Shown here piece by piece: positions 36,498 to 44,759 of a DNA stretch of 64,000 nucleotides. The first letter of the stretch is position 1, and every line of letters starts with the position of its first letter. The notes under the pieces were generated by a model. It was not told where the DNA came from, ran no database searches, and worked only from the letters and a program-made list of their open reading frames with translations. Position numbers and translations under genes: made by a program. Source of the stretch: Pelagibacterium luteolum. GTDB taxonomy: Bacteria > Pseudomonadota > Alphaproteobacteria > Rhizobiales > Devosiaceae. The stretch is from NCBI RefSeq assembly GCF_900100665.1, contig NZ_FNCS01000009.1, positions 85,038 to 149,037 on the forward strand, in the 5' to 3' direction.

Positions 36498-37274
36498 CTA
36501 ATATCGAAACTGTTCGACCAGCACCCGGTCGTCGAGCCCATGGCCAGGATCGAACAGCAGCGTGACGGCGTGCCTGCGGTCTTCATGCACCTCGACCTCA
36601 ATGACCCCATCGAATTCGACGTTGTCAGCCACGGCGCTCACTGGTCGCTTTGCGCTTTCCAAGGTGCGAAACGCGATACTTGCCCGGTTGGAGATTATGG
36701 CGCCACGCCAGCGCCTGGGGCGGAACGGAGAGATTGGGGTCAGGGCCAGAAGCGGCGCCGTGATCGGTAGGATCGGCCCGTGCGCCGAAAGATTATACGC
36801 TGTTGATCCAGCAGGGGTCGCAACGATCACACCGTCACAGATCAGTTCGTCGAGCCGCAATTCTCCGTCGATGCGGATTTCGATCTTCGCTGCCTGATAT
36901 GACGAGCGATAGAGCGAGACTTCGTTCAGCGCCAGAGCCTCCGAGACGCGCCCATTGGCATCGGTCACGCGCATTTTGAGCGGATGGATGGTCGTGGGCA
37001 AAGCGGCGCGCAGGCGGACGTCGAGTGCGTCGGGCCGAAACTCGTTCATAAGAAACCCGACGGATCCAAAGTTCATGCCATAAACCGGGATGCCGTGATC
37101 CATGACCTTGTGCAGCGTTTCGAGCATAAGCCCGTCACCGCCAAGCGCTACGATAATGGATGCGGTGTCTAGGCCGGCGTTGCCATGCTTGGCTATCAGC
37201 GCCTCACGCGCCTCCTGCGCATCGGGTGTATCCGAAGCGATGAACGCCACCCTGCCATCGGTATATAGTGCCAA
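36498..37274 (-). CDS. nadK: NAD kinase
   Basis: NadK, 258 aa. It phosphorylates NAD to NADP. The GGDG catalytic motif is at about residues 44-47 ([13 protein letters not shown]); the NEVSL and [13 protein letters not shown] segments are the NAD-binding and dimer parts. The start is TTG at 37274, preceded by GGGAGAGG. Its neighbourhood (downstream of DUF2336, convergent) carries no related genes. Length is typical of the short alphaproteobacterial form. Confidence 0.93.
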   Translation of the reverse strand: MALYTDGRVAFIASDTPDAQEAREALIAKHGNAGLDTASIIVALGGDGLMLETLHKVMDHGIPVYGMNFGSVGFLMNEFRPDALDVRLRAALPTTIHPLKMRVTDANGRVSEALALNEVSLYRSSYQAAKIEIRIDGELRLDELICDGVIVATPAGSTAYNLSAHGPILPITAPLLALTPISPFRPRRWRGAIISNRASIAFRTLESAKRPVSAVADNVEFDGVIEVEVHEDRRHAVTLLFDPGHGLDDRVLVEQFRY

Positions 37275-37336
37275 GGCCGCCTCTCCCGCGATGAACCACG
37301 CTCGCCAGCGCGTTTAGCACGCATGGGTGGGGCAGG

Positions 37337-37645
37337 CTAGCGGCGGCGCAACGCTCTGGCAAACATAGGCAGACGCCAGGCAAGCCATGGCAGTGCGACC
37401 AGATTTCCCAGAAACGGCAGAGCAATAATCACACCGAGCCGCGCGCGCATGTCAGGCTCTACGAACCAGACGATCACCCCGAAGGCCAGAAAGCCGATAT
37501 AGAGGTCAACTAATGACACTGCACCCCAAGGGTCCGCAGAAACGGCAGCAAAGCTCTCGAAAATATCGGCTCGAAGTGCGGCCGAAACGATCATCGCTGC
37601 GAAGGCGACAGCGGCAACAATCAGAGCAACACGAATAAGGGTCAT
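37337..37645 (-). CDS. Small integral membrane protein (DUF1475/DUF2834-like)
   Basis: A 102-residue protein with three predicted transmembrane helices and the central ADPWGAVSLVDLYIGFLAFGV phrase typical of small DUF1475/DUF2834-type membrane proteins. Basic C terminus (ARALRRR). Ends 62 bases before the nadK start on the same strand. Function unknown. Confidence 0.75.
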   Translation of the reverse strand: MTLIRVALIVAAVAFAAMIVSAALRADIFESFAAVSADPWGAVSLVDLYIGFLAFGVIVWFVEPDMRARLGVIIALPFLGNLVALPWLAWRLPMFARALRRR

Positions 37646-37714
37646 GAGTTACCTCCTGACCCTTCAACGCGCTAGGACCTGTGGCAGATCACGTTGGCCG
37701 ACCGACCGATGTCG

Positions 37715-37954
37715 CTATCCCAAAATGAGAATCGCAATTCCTGCGACGGCCATCAGTGCGCCGAGGGCGACCGAGCCCCCGAGTGTCATGGCGTAGATCC
37801 CGCCCAGAAGAAGCGGGGCGTGCAGTACGAACGACAGAACGACATGTACGAAGCTGTTGAACGTCCTGACATGCTCTTGTTGATCGCTGTCGTTCTGAAC
37901 GGGAATAGGGGTTTCGATGGCCGGGTCTATATTGACGAGTTGGGCGTCACTCAT
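37715..37954 (-). CDS. aa3-type cytochrome c oxidase subunit IV-like protein
   Basis: A 79-residue protein with a soluble acidic N half and a C-terminal hydrophobic half (FVLHAPLLLGGIYAMTLGG, ALGALMAVAGIAILILG). The layout HVRTFNSFVHVV before the helix matches bacterial aa3 oxidase subunit IV (PF07835-like). The ATG at 37954 has GAGGGA eight bases upstream. It stands alone, away from cox genes, as is usual for this subunit. Confidence 0.75.
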   Translation of the reverse strand: MSDAQLVNIDPAIETPIPVQNDSDQQEHVRTFNSFVHVVLSFVLHAPLLLGGIYAMTLGGSVALGALMAVAGIAILILG

Positions 37955-38102
37955 GGCGTTAATCCCTCGGTTGGGTGCCTTTAATAAAAACGCTTGGCGG
38001 TTCTGCCGGTTCGCCGGCATTAGCGTATCGTTCACATAGGTTTGCCAGCGTCCATTCCGATGCTTGCATCTGATCGAGACTGGTGCTAGCTAGCACGCCG
38101 CT

Positions 38103-38178
38103 GCCGGTATAGCTCAGTTGGTAGAGCATCTGATTTGTAATCAGAGGGTCGCGGGTTCAAGTCCTGCTGCCGGCACCA
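38103..38178 (+). tRNA. tRNA-Thr (UGU)
   Basis: Complete cloverleaf of 76 bases with encoded CCA. Acceptor GCCGGTA/TGCCGGC, D arm with AGCTCAGTTGGTAGAGC, anticodon stem-loop CTGATTTGTAATCAG giving TGT, and T arm GCGGGTTCAAGTCCTGC with one mismatch-tolerant pair. The accessory element begins directly after its 3' end, so it is a likely integration target. Confidence 0.96.
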
Positions 38179-38215
38179 ATAACCCCCTGAAATTGCTAGC
38201 TTTTATTTTCGACCC

Positions 38216-38253
38216 ACTGGGGCGACGTCGCACTGGGGCGACATTGGGGCGAC
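38216..38253 (+). repeat. Three GGGGCGAC repeats beside tRNA-Thr
   Basis: ACTGGGGCGAC at 38216-38226 and 38232-38242, and ATTGGGGCGAC at 38243-38253 (periods 16 and 11). They lie 37 bases after the tRNA 3' end, where integrase arm-type sites are often found. No other feature was recognised between the tRNA and the first gene at 38423. Confidence 0.7.
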
Positions 38254-38422
38254 CTGTGCGGAATCAATCCCCTTGTGGCTGACGGCCGGCCGGATTATCC
38301 TGTGCATGGGCATAGCCCACGAGGTCGCCTGTCTTTGCGGCCGGCAAAGGGTCGCCTCGGCGGCCCCTTTTGTTATCTATGGAGGTCAAAGTGACCCCCT
38401 TAGCTTAACTTTCCTTGCACAG

Positions 38423-39241
38423 TTACCAGGACGGTGGCTTGGGACCATATCGCGAGATATCGATGACCAGCTCAGGGTCAAAACCTTCTATCTCATACCC
38501 GTACCCACGCGCATTGCAGACCACCCGCGTCCCATCAACATCGTAATCAAAGCTGGCATGCGTGTGCCCGTGCACCCAGAGGTCGAGATCGAACCGCCCA
38601 AAGATATCGCTCATGTCCGAAACGAATGCCGGCGTGATGATATCCCCATTGAACTCGGGCGACACGCTGCCGGGGTGTGGCGCATGATGCGTCACCACCA
38701 CCGTGCTGCCGTCGAAATCCTGCCGCAGGGTGTCTTCGATAAAGGCTCTCGATTTCAGATGGAGCCGCACAGCATGCCGGGGTGCAAAAAGCTCCATCTC
38801 GCCCGAGCGCAGCCCGATCTGGGAATGGTCGGAAAGGATGTTCTTGGCGGCAATCTCAAACCGGCGCCGGGCATGCTCTTCGCCATCGCTATAGAGGTCA
38901 TAGTCTGTCCACAGGGTCGAGCCGACAAAGCGCGTGCCGGCGATCGTGATGGTGCTGTCGTCGAGCAAGTGGATGCCGAGTTCGGCAGCGCGTTCCATGA
39001 GCCTGGGGCGCACATCCAGGATGTCTTCGCCGAAGTAGTCGTGATTGCCCATCACCATCACAACCGGCATGTGTGGAAGGATTTTGCGGGCAATCCATTC
39101 TAAGGATCGCTCGGGCGAACCGTCTCCGATATCGCCAGCGATGACCGCGACATCGGCATCGGGGATCGATGACCAGATGATCGGATCGTTGTCGAAATCA
39201 GATGGATTGAGATGCAGGTCGCTCAGGGTCCAGAGCTTCAT
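38423..39241 (-). CDS. Calcineurin-like metallophosphoesterase
   Basis: A 272-residue metallophosphoesterase with all five blocks: SDLHLN (Asp, His), AGDIGDG, MGNHDY, VTHHAPH and VHGHTH. A bimetal centre is therefore expected to be active. Such enzymes hydrolyse phosphomonoesters or cyclic nucleotides, and phage-borne versions act on nucleic acids or nucleotides. It overlaps the second phosphoesterase gene by four bases (ATGA). Last gene of the minus-strand accessory run. Confidence 0.9.
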   Translation of the reverse strand: MKLWTLSDLHLNPSDFDNDPIIWSSIPDADVAVIAGDIGDGSPERSLEWIARKILPHMPVVMVMGNHDYFGEDILDVRPRLMERAAELGIHLLDDSTITIAGTRFVGSTLWTDYDLYSDGEEHARRRFEIAAKNILSDHSQIGLRSGEMELFAPRHAVRLHLKSRAFIEDTLRQDFDGSTVVVTHHAPHPGSVSPEFNGDIITPAFVSDMSDIFGRFDLDLWVHGHTHASFDYDVDGTRVVCNARGYGYEIEGFDPELVIDISRYGPKPPSW

Positions 39242-39837
39242 ACCTTCAGCCCCACGTCATCGGCATCTTCGGAATCATCAACGCCTAGCTGCTTCTTGGG
39301 GTCAGGTGCATGCCCCCGGCGCCACTCGGATGCCGGAAGATCGTCCATGATCTTCTGCAGATCAGGCAGCCTAAGGGGCGTAAAACCGATATTGTCGACG
39401 CCGATGTCGAGCGCACGATTGCTCGAGGGCATCGACGAATGCGAATGGCCAAAAAGATGGATGGCGTTGCGGTAGTATCCCGGCCATTCCCGCATTGGAT
39501 AATGGCAGACAATGATGCGCTGCCCGGCGATGCGGGTATCAAGGATTTCGTGGACGCTTTCCCATCCAAGCTTCAAATGCTTGTTGCGATCGTGATTGCC
39601 TCGCACCAGGACCTTTTTCCCGTTAAGCTTATCGAAGATGAACTGGGCCCGCTCGGCGCTGCAAAAGGCAAAATCCCCGCCGTGCACCACGGTGTCCCGC
39701 GGCCCGACGACGCTGTTCCAAGCCGTGATCATGGCCGCATCCATCTGAGCTGCAGTCTTGAATGGACGCGCGCAGAAGTCGAGCACGCCCTCGTGCCCGA
39801 AATGGGTGTCGCTAATGAAAAAAGTATTATCTCTCAT
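39238..39837 (-). CDS. Metallophosphoesterase, phage-type
   Basis: A 199-residue phosphoesterase of the small group often carried by phages: ISDTHFGHEGVL, HGGDFAFC, VRGNHDRNKH, VCHYPM and LFGHSH. The ATG at 39837 has a strong AGGAGG eight bases upstream. It is coupled to the next phosphoesterase (ATGA overlap), and its start is only 25 bases from the AbiEii stop, so toxin and two phosphatases may form one transcript. Substrate unknown. Confidence 0.9.
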   Translation of the reverse strand: MRDNTFFISDTHFGHEGVLDFCARPFKTAAQMDAAMITAWNSVVGPRDTVVHGGDFAFCSAERAQFIFDKLNGKKVLVRGNHDRNKHLKLGWESVHEILDTRIAGQRIIVCHYPMREWPGYYRNAIHLFGHSHSSMPSSNRALDIGVDNIGFTPLRLPDLQKIMDDLPASEWRRGHAPDPKKQLGVDDSEDADDVGLKV

Positions 39838-39862
39838 ATCCTTGCCTCCTAGATTGCGCGGA

Positions 39863-40789
39863 TCATGCGGCCGGTCGATGCAAGGAACCAGCACCGAGCA
39901 CCGGCGCGATCCCCTGCTTGATGACTTCGACGACTTCAGCCAGGTCAGGCACCTGCACAGCCCATCTCGAGCTGTCCCGCACCGATCGCCATTGGTCGGC
40001 GTTGGCCGCCACGAAATCGGGCCCATAGGTGATGATGTCTTCGACACCATCCGGCAACTCGTCACCAAAGAGCGCAAAGGTGTGCTCGAATGCATGCCGC
40101 AGCCGGTCCTGATTGATCGGGCAGCGGGTCACGTAGACATAGAGGTCATAGAAATCGCGCAGCCGAGTATTCGTGCCTGCGTGCCGAACGGCGGCGTGGA
40201 CCTTATCGGCAATCGAATACTCCACGGGCTGACGCAGGATACGGATCGGCGGCATGCCCGGCAGCAAGGACGGCAGGTCGACGGCGACAAGGCTCTCTTT
40301 GAGGCTCTCGTCATAAAACCCGACATCGCATTTGAATTTGAAAATCGCGGTGCCGATTTGAGCCTGGCAAACGATGGCGCCACCGGGGATACCCGTCTCA
40401 CGGGTGCCGAGGACTTTCAGCGTGTCGAGATCGAACCGCACTCCGTCGTCAGTCGCTGGGACTGACGCCAGGACCTCGCGCATGATGTCCGCAAAATCGT
40501 CGAGCGTGCCATCAAAGCCGGAAATTTGGATGTCGACGTCCGTGGTGTGGCGCCCCATCATCGGCTCGACACCCTCGCTGAAGAACATGATCGCGCCCCC
40601 TTTTAGGGACGATGTCATGCCGAACCGATCCGCATGCTCCGATTCGAAAATGCGCCTGATGGCACCCTCCAGGGCGAACCGGTGCGTGATCTGATCTGCA
40701 GGGCGGCCTGCTTTTGCAGCAGCTGCCTTGAGCTTTGCAAAGCTGCTGAGACCTGCAGGTGTGACGAGTGCTTTATTGGTGCGGCTCAT
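39863..40789 (-). CDS. AbiEii/AbiGii-type nucleotidyltransferase toxin
   Basis: A 308-residue nucleotidyltransferase of the AbiEii/MenT toxin family. SLKGGAIMFF and the RHTTDVDI motif with its two metal-binding Asp lie near residues 62-90. The YSIADKVHAAVRH and RLRDFYDLYVY motifs at about 200-230 are family hallmarks. In type IV systems this protein is thought to modify tRNA or other targets when its antitoxin is lost. It starts in a four-base overlap with the AbiEi-like antitoxin gene. Confidence 0.92.
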   Translation of the reverse strand: MSRTNKALVTPAGLSSFAKLKAAAAKAGRPADQITHRFALEGAIRRIFESEHADRFGMTSSLKGGAIMFFSEGVEPMMGRHTTDVDIQISGFDGTLDDFADIMREVLASVPATDDGVRFDLDTLKVLGTRETGIPGGAIVCQAQIGTAIFKFKCDVGFYDESLKESLVAVDLPSLLPGMPPIRILRQPVEYSIADKVHAAVRHAGTNTRLRDFYDLYVYVTRCPINQDRLRHAFEHTFALFGDELPDGVEDIITYGPDFVAANADQWRSVRDSSRWAVQVPDLAEVVEVIKQGIAPVLGAGSLHRPAA

Positions 40790-41382
40790 AGTGACATTCC
40801 TCTTTCAAGAGTGGCTTGCACGGCTTCGACCTCGGGCTGCAGGTCCTGCCAGCAATCGAAGGTCTTGGCGTACTGATAAAGGGTGGAAACGGGGTCGCCT
40901 TCGCCGAGATAGGTCGTCAGCGCGGCGATGGCATGCTGACGGGTGGCCTTGGGCTCGATACGATAAAGGTCCACCACGGTTCTGGCGCGATCGGTCATGC
41001 GGATCAGCAAGCCATGGAAATCCTCATGGTCGACGCCCACAGACAAGGTGTCCGGGTTTCGCGACCGTATCAAACGGATGGGTAGGTCACTTCCCCCGAC
41101 GCCGGTGTGGCCAATCAAGATTTCGGTGGCTGCAGGTGAAGCATCGCAAAGCCCATGGCGCTGGGCAGCGCTCAAGTGCCCGATGACGCCACCAGTCTTG
41201 TGGCACACGATCGCATCGTCGAGCTGCTGCTCAACATAGACTTCGGGCGTCACGTAAACGCCCCGGGCTGCACGCAGGATATCACCGCGCTCCAGGGCAG
41301 CGGTGATATCGCGCGGATGAACGCCGGCATCGCGGAGTTCGCTTGCTAGCATGATGGGACGGATGGGGAGTGGCTGGATCAT
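40786..41382 (-). CDS. AbiEi-family antitoxin
   Basis: A 198-residue protein preceding the AbiEii gene. The N-terminal winged-helix region (LASELRDAGVHPRDITAALERGDILRAARGVYV) fits AbiEi antitoxins, which repress their own promoter. The C-terminal half (TYLGEGDPVSTLYQYAKTF) is the antitoxin domain. It overlaps the toxin gene by four bases (ATGA). The ATG at 41382 is likely; 41397 adds five residues. Confidence 0.88.
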   Translation of the reverse strand: MIQPLPIRPIMLASELRDAGVHPRDITAALERGDILRAARGVYVTPEVYVEQQLDDAIVCHKTGGVIGHLSAAQRHGLCDASPAATEILIGHTGVGGSDLPIRLIRSRNPDTLSVGVDHEDFHGLLIRMTDRARTVVDLYRIEPKATRQHAIAALTTYLGEGDPVSTLYQYAKTFDCWQDLQPEVEAVQATLERGMSL

Positions 41383-41546
41383 TCTTGCACCAATCATTGA
41401 CGTTGGTTCAAGTTTGCTCCATCTGCATGCAAGGCACAAACCCCGCATGCGAAAAAAATCGACCGGTAAGAGAAACTGCCCGTTTTTGGGCATTATCTCT
41501 GAGTGGTCTGAACGTATATCCCAGGTACTTTCGCGTTATCGAGGGC

Positions 41547-41924
41547 TCAATCGAGCAGCTCGTATTTGGTCCGGCCGCCCATCCGGTTCAGATTGAAATA
41601 ACCAAGCACCGCAGGCCCAGGACCCTTTTTCCCGCTATAGACATCGTGCAGACTTTGGCGGGTCACGTTCATGCGGCGGGCCAATTCGGCCACGCTGCCG
41701 ACCTTCTCGATTTCCTTGCGAAGCATCGCGTGCACACCCAGGTCATCGAGGACTTTCGGACCTTGGCGCAGGGTGGCAAGGGCGCGTTCGAATTCAGACC
41801 CGAGCTCGCCGGGCATATAAGTGCGGCCATTCAAGTGGATAGGATCGCCAAAGCCGGTGCTCTCAAGCATGAATGCGACGTTCTGGGCCAACTCCAGGGC
41901 TTGTGCTACCGATTTCGACATCAT
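41547..41924 (-). CDS. Small helix-turn-helix protein
   Basis: A 125-residue protein whose C-terminal half holds a helix-turn-helix of XRE-like type (SVAELARRMNVTRQSLHDVYSG). The N-terminal half is helical. AGGGAG precedes the start pair ATGATG at 41924/41921. It lies upstream of the AbiE operon and downstream of the small-protein operon, and may regulate one of them. Confidence 0.75.
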   Translation of the reverse strand: MMSKSVAQALELAQNVAFMLESTGFGDPIHLNGRTYMPGELGSEFERALATLRQGPKVLDDLGVHAMLRKEIEKVGSVAELARRMNVTRQSLHDVYSGKKGPGPAVLGYFNLNRMGGRTKYELLD

Positions 41925-41995
41925 GCCGCTCCCTTTGAAAGGAAAAATCCCGATTATAGGCCCCAGCGCCAACGACGCTGGGGCGAGGCGTTGAC

Positions 41996-42298
41996 TTAGT
42001 TCAAGGCCTCTTCATCAGGCTTGTCGGCATAGCGGCTGAAGCTGTGCTCACCGAAGGCCTGACGCAGGTTCTTGTGACCTGCGCCGACTGCGAGAGCCTG
42101 CGCGACCAGCCATGCGACTTGAGGGACATCCTCAGGCTTCACATCAATGGCGAAACGATCGTCGACGGTCAGCGTGACGACGTCTCCATGCTCGGCCATT
42201 TTCAGGCCGTCGATGTAGCAGCCTTCGAGCTGCACAAGCCCATTGACTGGACCAAGCTTGATCGCTTCGACGCGCCAGTTGGTTTCGAGTTCACTCAT
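41996..42298 (-). CDS. Hypothetical protein, 100 aa
   Basis: A soluble, mildly acidic protein (MSELETNWRVEAIKLG...) with a short beta-rich N half and helical C half. No recognised domain. It follows the eleven-gene run by 90 bases on the same strand and shares its style of starting MS. Confidence 0.65.
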   Translation of the reverse strand: MSELETNWRVEAIKLGPVNGLVQLEGCYIDGLKMAEHGDVVTLTVDDRFAIDVKPEDVPQVAWLVAQALAVGAGHKNLRQAFGEHSFSRYADKPDEEALN

Positions 42299-42388
42299 TG
42301 GAAATCTCCGTTGTTGAGTGATGATGCGCCTAAGAGAGACCCCCGGGTCGGCGCATGGCCGGGGGCATGCTGCCCTTCGTCCATCACA

Positions 42389-42814
42389 TCACGCCGCCCC
42401 CTTCTTCATCGCATGCTCAGCCTTGCATCCCCGGCAGACCCGATTGTGTGCGCCGGCGGATGCGAATGGGGTCTCGCAGACGAGGCAGATCGCGGGCTTG
42501 GGCGCATCCTCCCCATCGCGCAGGCGATTGTATTCCTCGAGCACCGTGAATGCCGTCCTGGTGACACCACGGGCGTCCAGGTTGGCGCGGGCTTGGGCGA
42601 GGAGGTTGCTGAAATGCTCTGGCATATGGTCTGCCTCGACCTCAGCCTCGACCTCAGCCTCGACCTCAGCCTCGACCTCGGCCGCCGAGGATACGCCGGC
42701 TGAGATCGAAATCAGCCGGCAAATGATCTGCTTTTTGATATCCGTCTCCATCTCTATCTGTTGCATTTTGAGATGCCGCTCGAGGGTGGACTTCATATTG
42801 AAACCGGTCATCAC
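42389..42814 (-). CDS. Hypothetical protein with EVEA repeats and a CxxC pair
   Basis: A 141-residue protein. Residues ~45-61 are four repeats of Glu-Val-Glu-Ala encoded by a 12-base tandem repeat. The C-terminal part has two CxxC pairs (CLVCETPF and CRGCKAEH) that could bind zinc, as in small recycling-type fingers. GTG start at 42814 overlaps the preceding stop; ATG 42811 is an alternative. Part of the coupled gene run. Confidence 0.7.
   Translation of the reverse strand: MMTGFNMKSTLERHLKMQQIEMETDIKKQIICRLISISAGVSSAAEVEAEVEAEVEAEVEADHMPEHFSNLLAQARANLDARGVTRTAFTVLEEYNRLRDGEDAPKPAICLVCETPFASAGAHNRVCRGCKAEHAMKKGAA
42634..42681. repeat. 12-bp minisatellite coding for EVEA units
   Basis: CCTCGACCTCAG three times exactly (from 42634) and a fourth copy with one change at its end. 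It lies inside the gene at 42389-42814 and stays in frame. Confidence 0.9.
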
Positions 42815-43068
42815 ATTGATCCCTTCAAAGGCATTTCAAAGCGCTGCATCTCATAGACATCGCCCACGATGACCTGCGACGTCCGATACGTTTTTGTCGG
42901 CAGCAGCCGCTTCGCATCCCGCCGCATTTCGGCGTCATATGCCCGCCGCTCTTTGCGCGTCATGCCGTTGGCGGGATCGACCACGCCGGCGATGATCTGC
43001 GCGTTCTGCAGCCGGATCATCTCCAGCTTGCGGGCCCTGACCTGCTGCCATTCGGGTGTCTGGCTCAT
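42811..43068 (-). CDS. Hypothetical basic small protein
   Basis: An 85-residue protein (MSQTPEWQQVRARK...) with a basic helix RKERRAYDAEMRRDAKRL. No named domain. It is coupled to both neighbours by ATGA-type overlaps, within the run. Confidence 0.65.
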   Translation of the reverse strand: MSQTPEWQQVRARKLEMIRLQNAQIIAGVVDPANGMTRKERRAYDAEMRRDAKRLLPTKTYRTSQVIVGDVYEMQRFEMPLKGSM

Positions 43069-43367
43069 GAGCGGCTTTCCTTCTCGAAGGTAATTGTTGC
43101 GTCCGTGACCTCGCCCTCCTGGATGACCTTGCCGTCGACAATGAACTCGACGCGCGCGTTGGTCAGGTGGATGGGCTCGCCATCAGCCTTGTCCGCAAGC
43201 TCTTGCCAGGGCAGCCCGCGGATGGTGTTTTTGAATCGTTCGAGGCGCTCCCGGCCACCGACCTCGGCATCGAGCTCTTGCTCCAGTTCGCTGATATCGG
43301 CATTGAGAACGTCATCGGCGAGGCTGGAAACCAGCTTGAAAACGGGATCTTCGTCGTGCTGGCTCAT
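43065..43367 (-). CDS. Hypothetical acidic small protein
   Basis: A 100-residue protein (MSQHDEDPVFKLVSSLAD...) with an acidic coil LEQELDAEVGGRERL and a C-terminal beta segment. No family recognised. Overlaps neighbours by four bases on each side. Confidence 0.65.
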   Translation of the reverse strand: MSQHDEDPVFKLVSSLADDVLNADISELEQELDAEVGGRERLERFKNTIRGLPWQELADKADGEPIHLTNARVEFIVDGKVIQEGEVTDATITFEKESRS

Positions 43368-43819
43368 GAGCGCGACCTCTTCATCCGCATCGCCTTTAGC
43401 TGTTCCGGCGAGATCGGCGGCATCTCCATTTCCATCGTGCTCAATGTCGGCCCGGGTATCGTTGCACCCGGCACAGGCTTCGCCATTTCTTCGGCATGCC
43501 TCATCGCTTTCCCCAGTGACGTGACAGCATCCTTCAGCGCATCACCGATCCCATTGAGATTCTTGGCCATCTTCTCTTCAGCAGGCGTGACCTTGCGTGC
43601 ACCATGGCCGGCCCGTGCCAGGGTCTGCCCGATATCAATGGCCTCATGAGCCTTCAGCGTGATGCTCTGCCCGCGACCGAGCTGCAGGGTGATGACGCCT
43701 TCGTCGCCTTGGGCTTCGCTCGACGACACCTTGGCGTAATTGCGATCCTCGACGCCCTTGCCGATGTATGTTTCGGCTTCGTTGCGGATGGTGATGGAGT
43801 AGTCTCTGGGGCCGCTCAT
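43364..43819 (-). CDS. Hypothetical protein, 151 aa
   Basis: Starts MSGPRDYSITIRNEAE. The N half is beta-rich with GVITLQLGRGQSITLKAHEA. The C half has a helical, Met/Pro-rich tail (STMEMEMPPISPEQLKAMRM). Coupled to neighbours by four-base overlaps. No domain recognised. Confidence 0.65.
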   Translation of the reverse strand: MSGPRDYSITIRNEAETYIGKGVEDRNYAKVSSSEAQGDEGVITLQLGRGQSITLKAHEAIDIGQTLARAGHGARKVTPAEEKMAKNLNGIGDALKDAVTSLGKAMRHAEEMAKPVPGATIPGPTLSTMEMEMPPISPEQLKAMRMKRSRS

Positions 43820-44628
43820 GCTGCTTCACCCGAGACTTTGACATTGGCGACAGATTCGCCATGGGCGCGAGCCCAGACGCCTTTCAAGCGCGCAGCATCG
43901 TCGACACGCGCATTGCGAACGATCTCACCGTCGAGCTTCGTGATCGAGATCCGGCAGCCGGGCCGACCAAATGTGGTGTTCGCGTACTCGATCTTGATGA
44001 TGAAATCCCGGTACCGGCACGTTTCGATGCACATGAGCAACGCTGGATCTGCCAGCATGCGACGCTCAAAGGTGAAATCGCGAGAATTCCGGATGATCTT
44101 CTTCTGGAGATAGTCAGCCAGATCATCGGACGGCAGGTCGGTCACCGTGTCATAAAAGGACTTCTCGGGATCGGGAGCGACCTGCCCCCCAAGAGCCGCG
44201 ATCACGGCATCGGCCTGCCTGTATGCGCGCACTTTGACCCAGTGATCGTCCGGCAACATTGAAATCGGACCATCCTGCGGACCTGGGGGAGCTCCGGCAT
44301 CTGAGATAAGCTGCGCAAGGTACCCACGATCCAAGGCCTTGTTCAGCACCGGTTCTTCGCGTTGAGCCTTCTTCAGCTCCAGCTTCGACTTCTTGAGCTG
44401 GATGTCGCCATAAGTTGCGTTGCGCAGCGCGACGAGGTCACTGATTTTGACCTCGTGGGAGGTGAGGTCTGAGACGAGTTCGAGCAGCTTCTCGAATTCG
44501 TCCATGTAGATGGGCACCACCTTCATGTCGGGCACGTCGCCCAGGTAGAGGTTGATGCCGGTATCGTCCACGGACGCCGAGATCGGGCGCATTTTGGACA
44601 GCTGATGGCGGATAATGTGCTTGCGCAT
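43816..44628 (-). CDS. Hypothetical protein, 270 aa
   Basis: The largest unknown here besides the coiled-coil gene. N-terminal part (HQLSKMRPISASVDDTGINLYLGDV) looks like a small alpha-beta domain. A charged helix follows near residues 75-95 (LKKSKLELKKAQREE), then a C-terminal domain with two Cys-containing helices (ALLMCIETCRYRDF). Its ATG overlaps the stop of the hidden small membrane protein by one base (TAATG). Confidence 0.65.
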   Translation of the reverse strand: MRKHIIRHQLSKMRPISASVDDTGINLYLGDVPDMKVVPIYMDEFEKLLELVSDLTSHEVKISDLVALRNATYGDIQLKKSKLELKKAQREEPVLNKALDRGYLAQLISDAGAPPGPQDGPISMLPDDHWVKVRAYRQADAVIAALGGQVAPDPEKSFYDTVTDLPSDDLADYLQKKIIRNSRDFTFERRMLADPALLMCIETCRYRDFIIKIEYANTTFGRPGCRISITKLDGEIVRNARVDDAARLKGVWARAHGESVANVKVSGEAA

Positions 44629-44759
44629 TAGAGGGCTCCTGTGAGCTTGAAAATGAAAAGGGCTGCTGTGACCCCCACAATCGAGGCGACGACAATGACG
44701 GTCCCCCAGCCGGCGTAACCGCCGAAGGGAAATTCGGGTGGTGGGGCACGCTTGCTCAT
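44628..44759 (-). CDS. Hidden 43-residue membrane protein
   Basis: Too short for most gene calls. It reads MSKRAPPPEFPFGGYAGW, then a hydrophobic helix GTVIVVASIVGVTAALFIF, then KLTGAL and a stop. The start overlaps the preceding stop by four bases (ATGA). Its stop overlaps the next start as TAATG, matching every junction of the run. A cytoplasmic basic start, one membrane span and a short tail suit a small phage-like membrane protein. Supported by position more than by homology. Confidence 0.75.
   Translation of the reverse strand: MSKRAPPPEFPFGGYAGWGTVIVVASIVGVTAALFIFKLTGAL

Noticed and set aside
38216..38253. CRISPR-like repeats beside tRNA-Thr
   Set aside because: Only three 11-base units with unequal spacing and no spacers; not an array.
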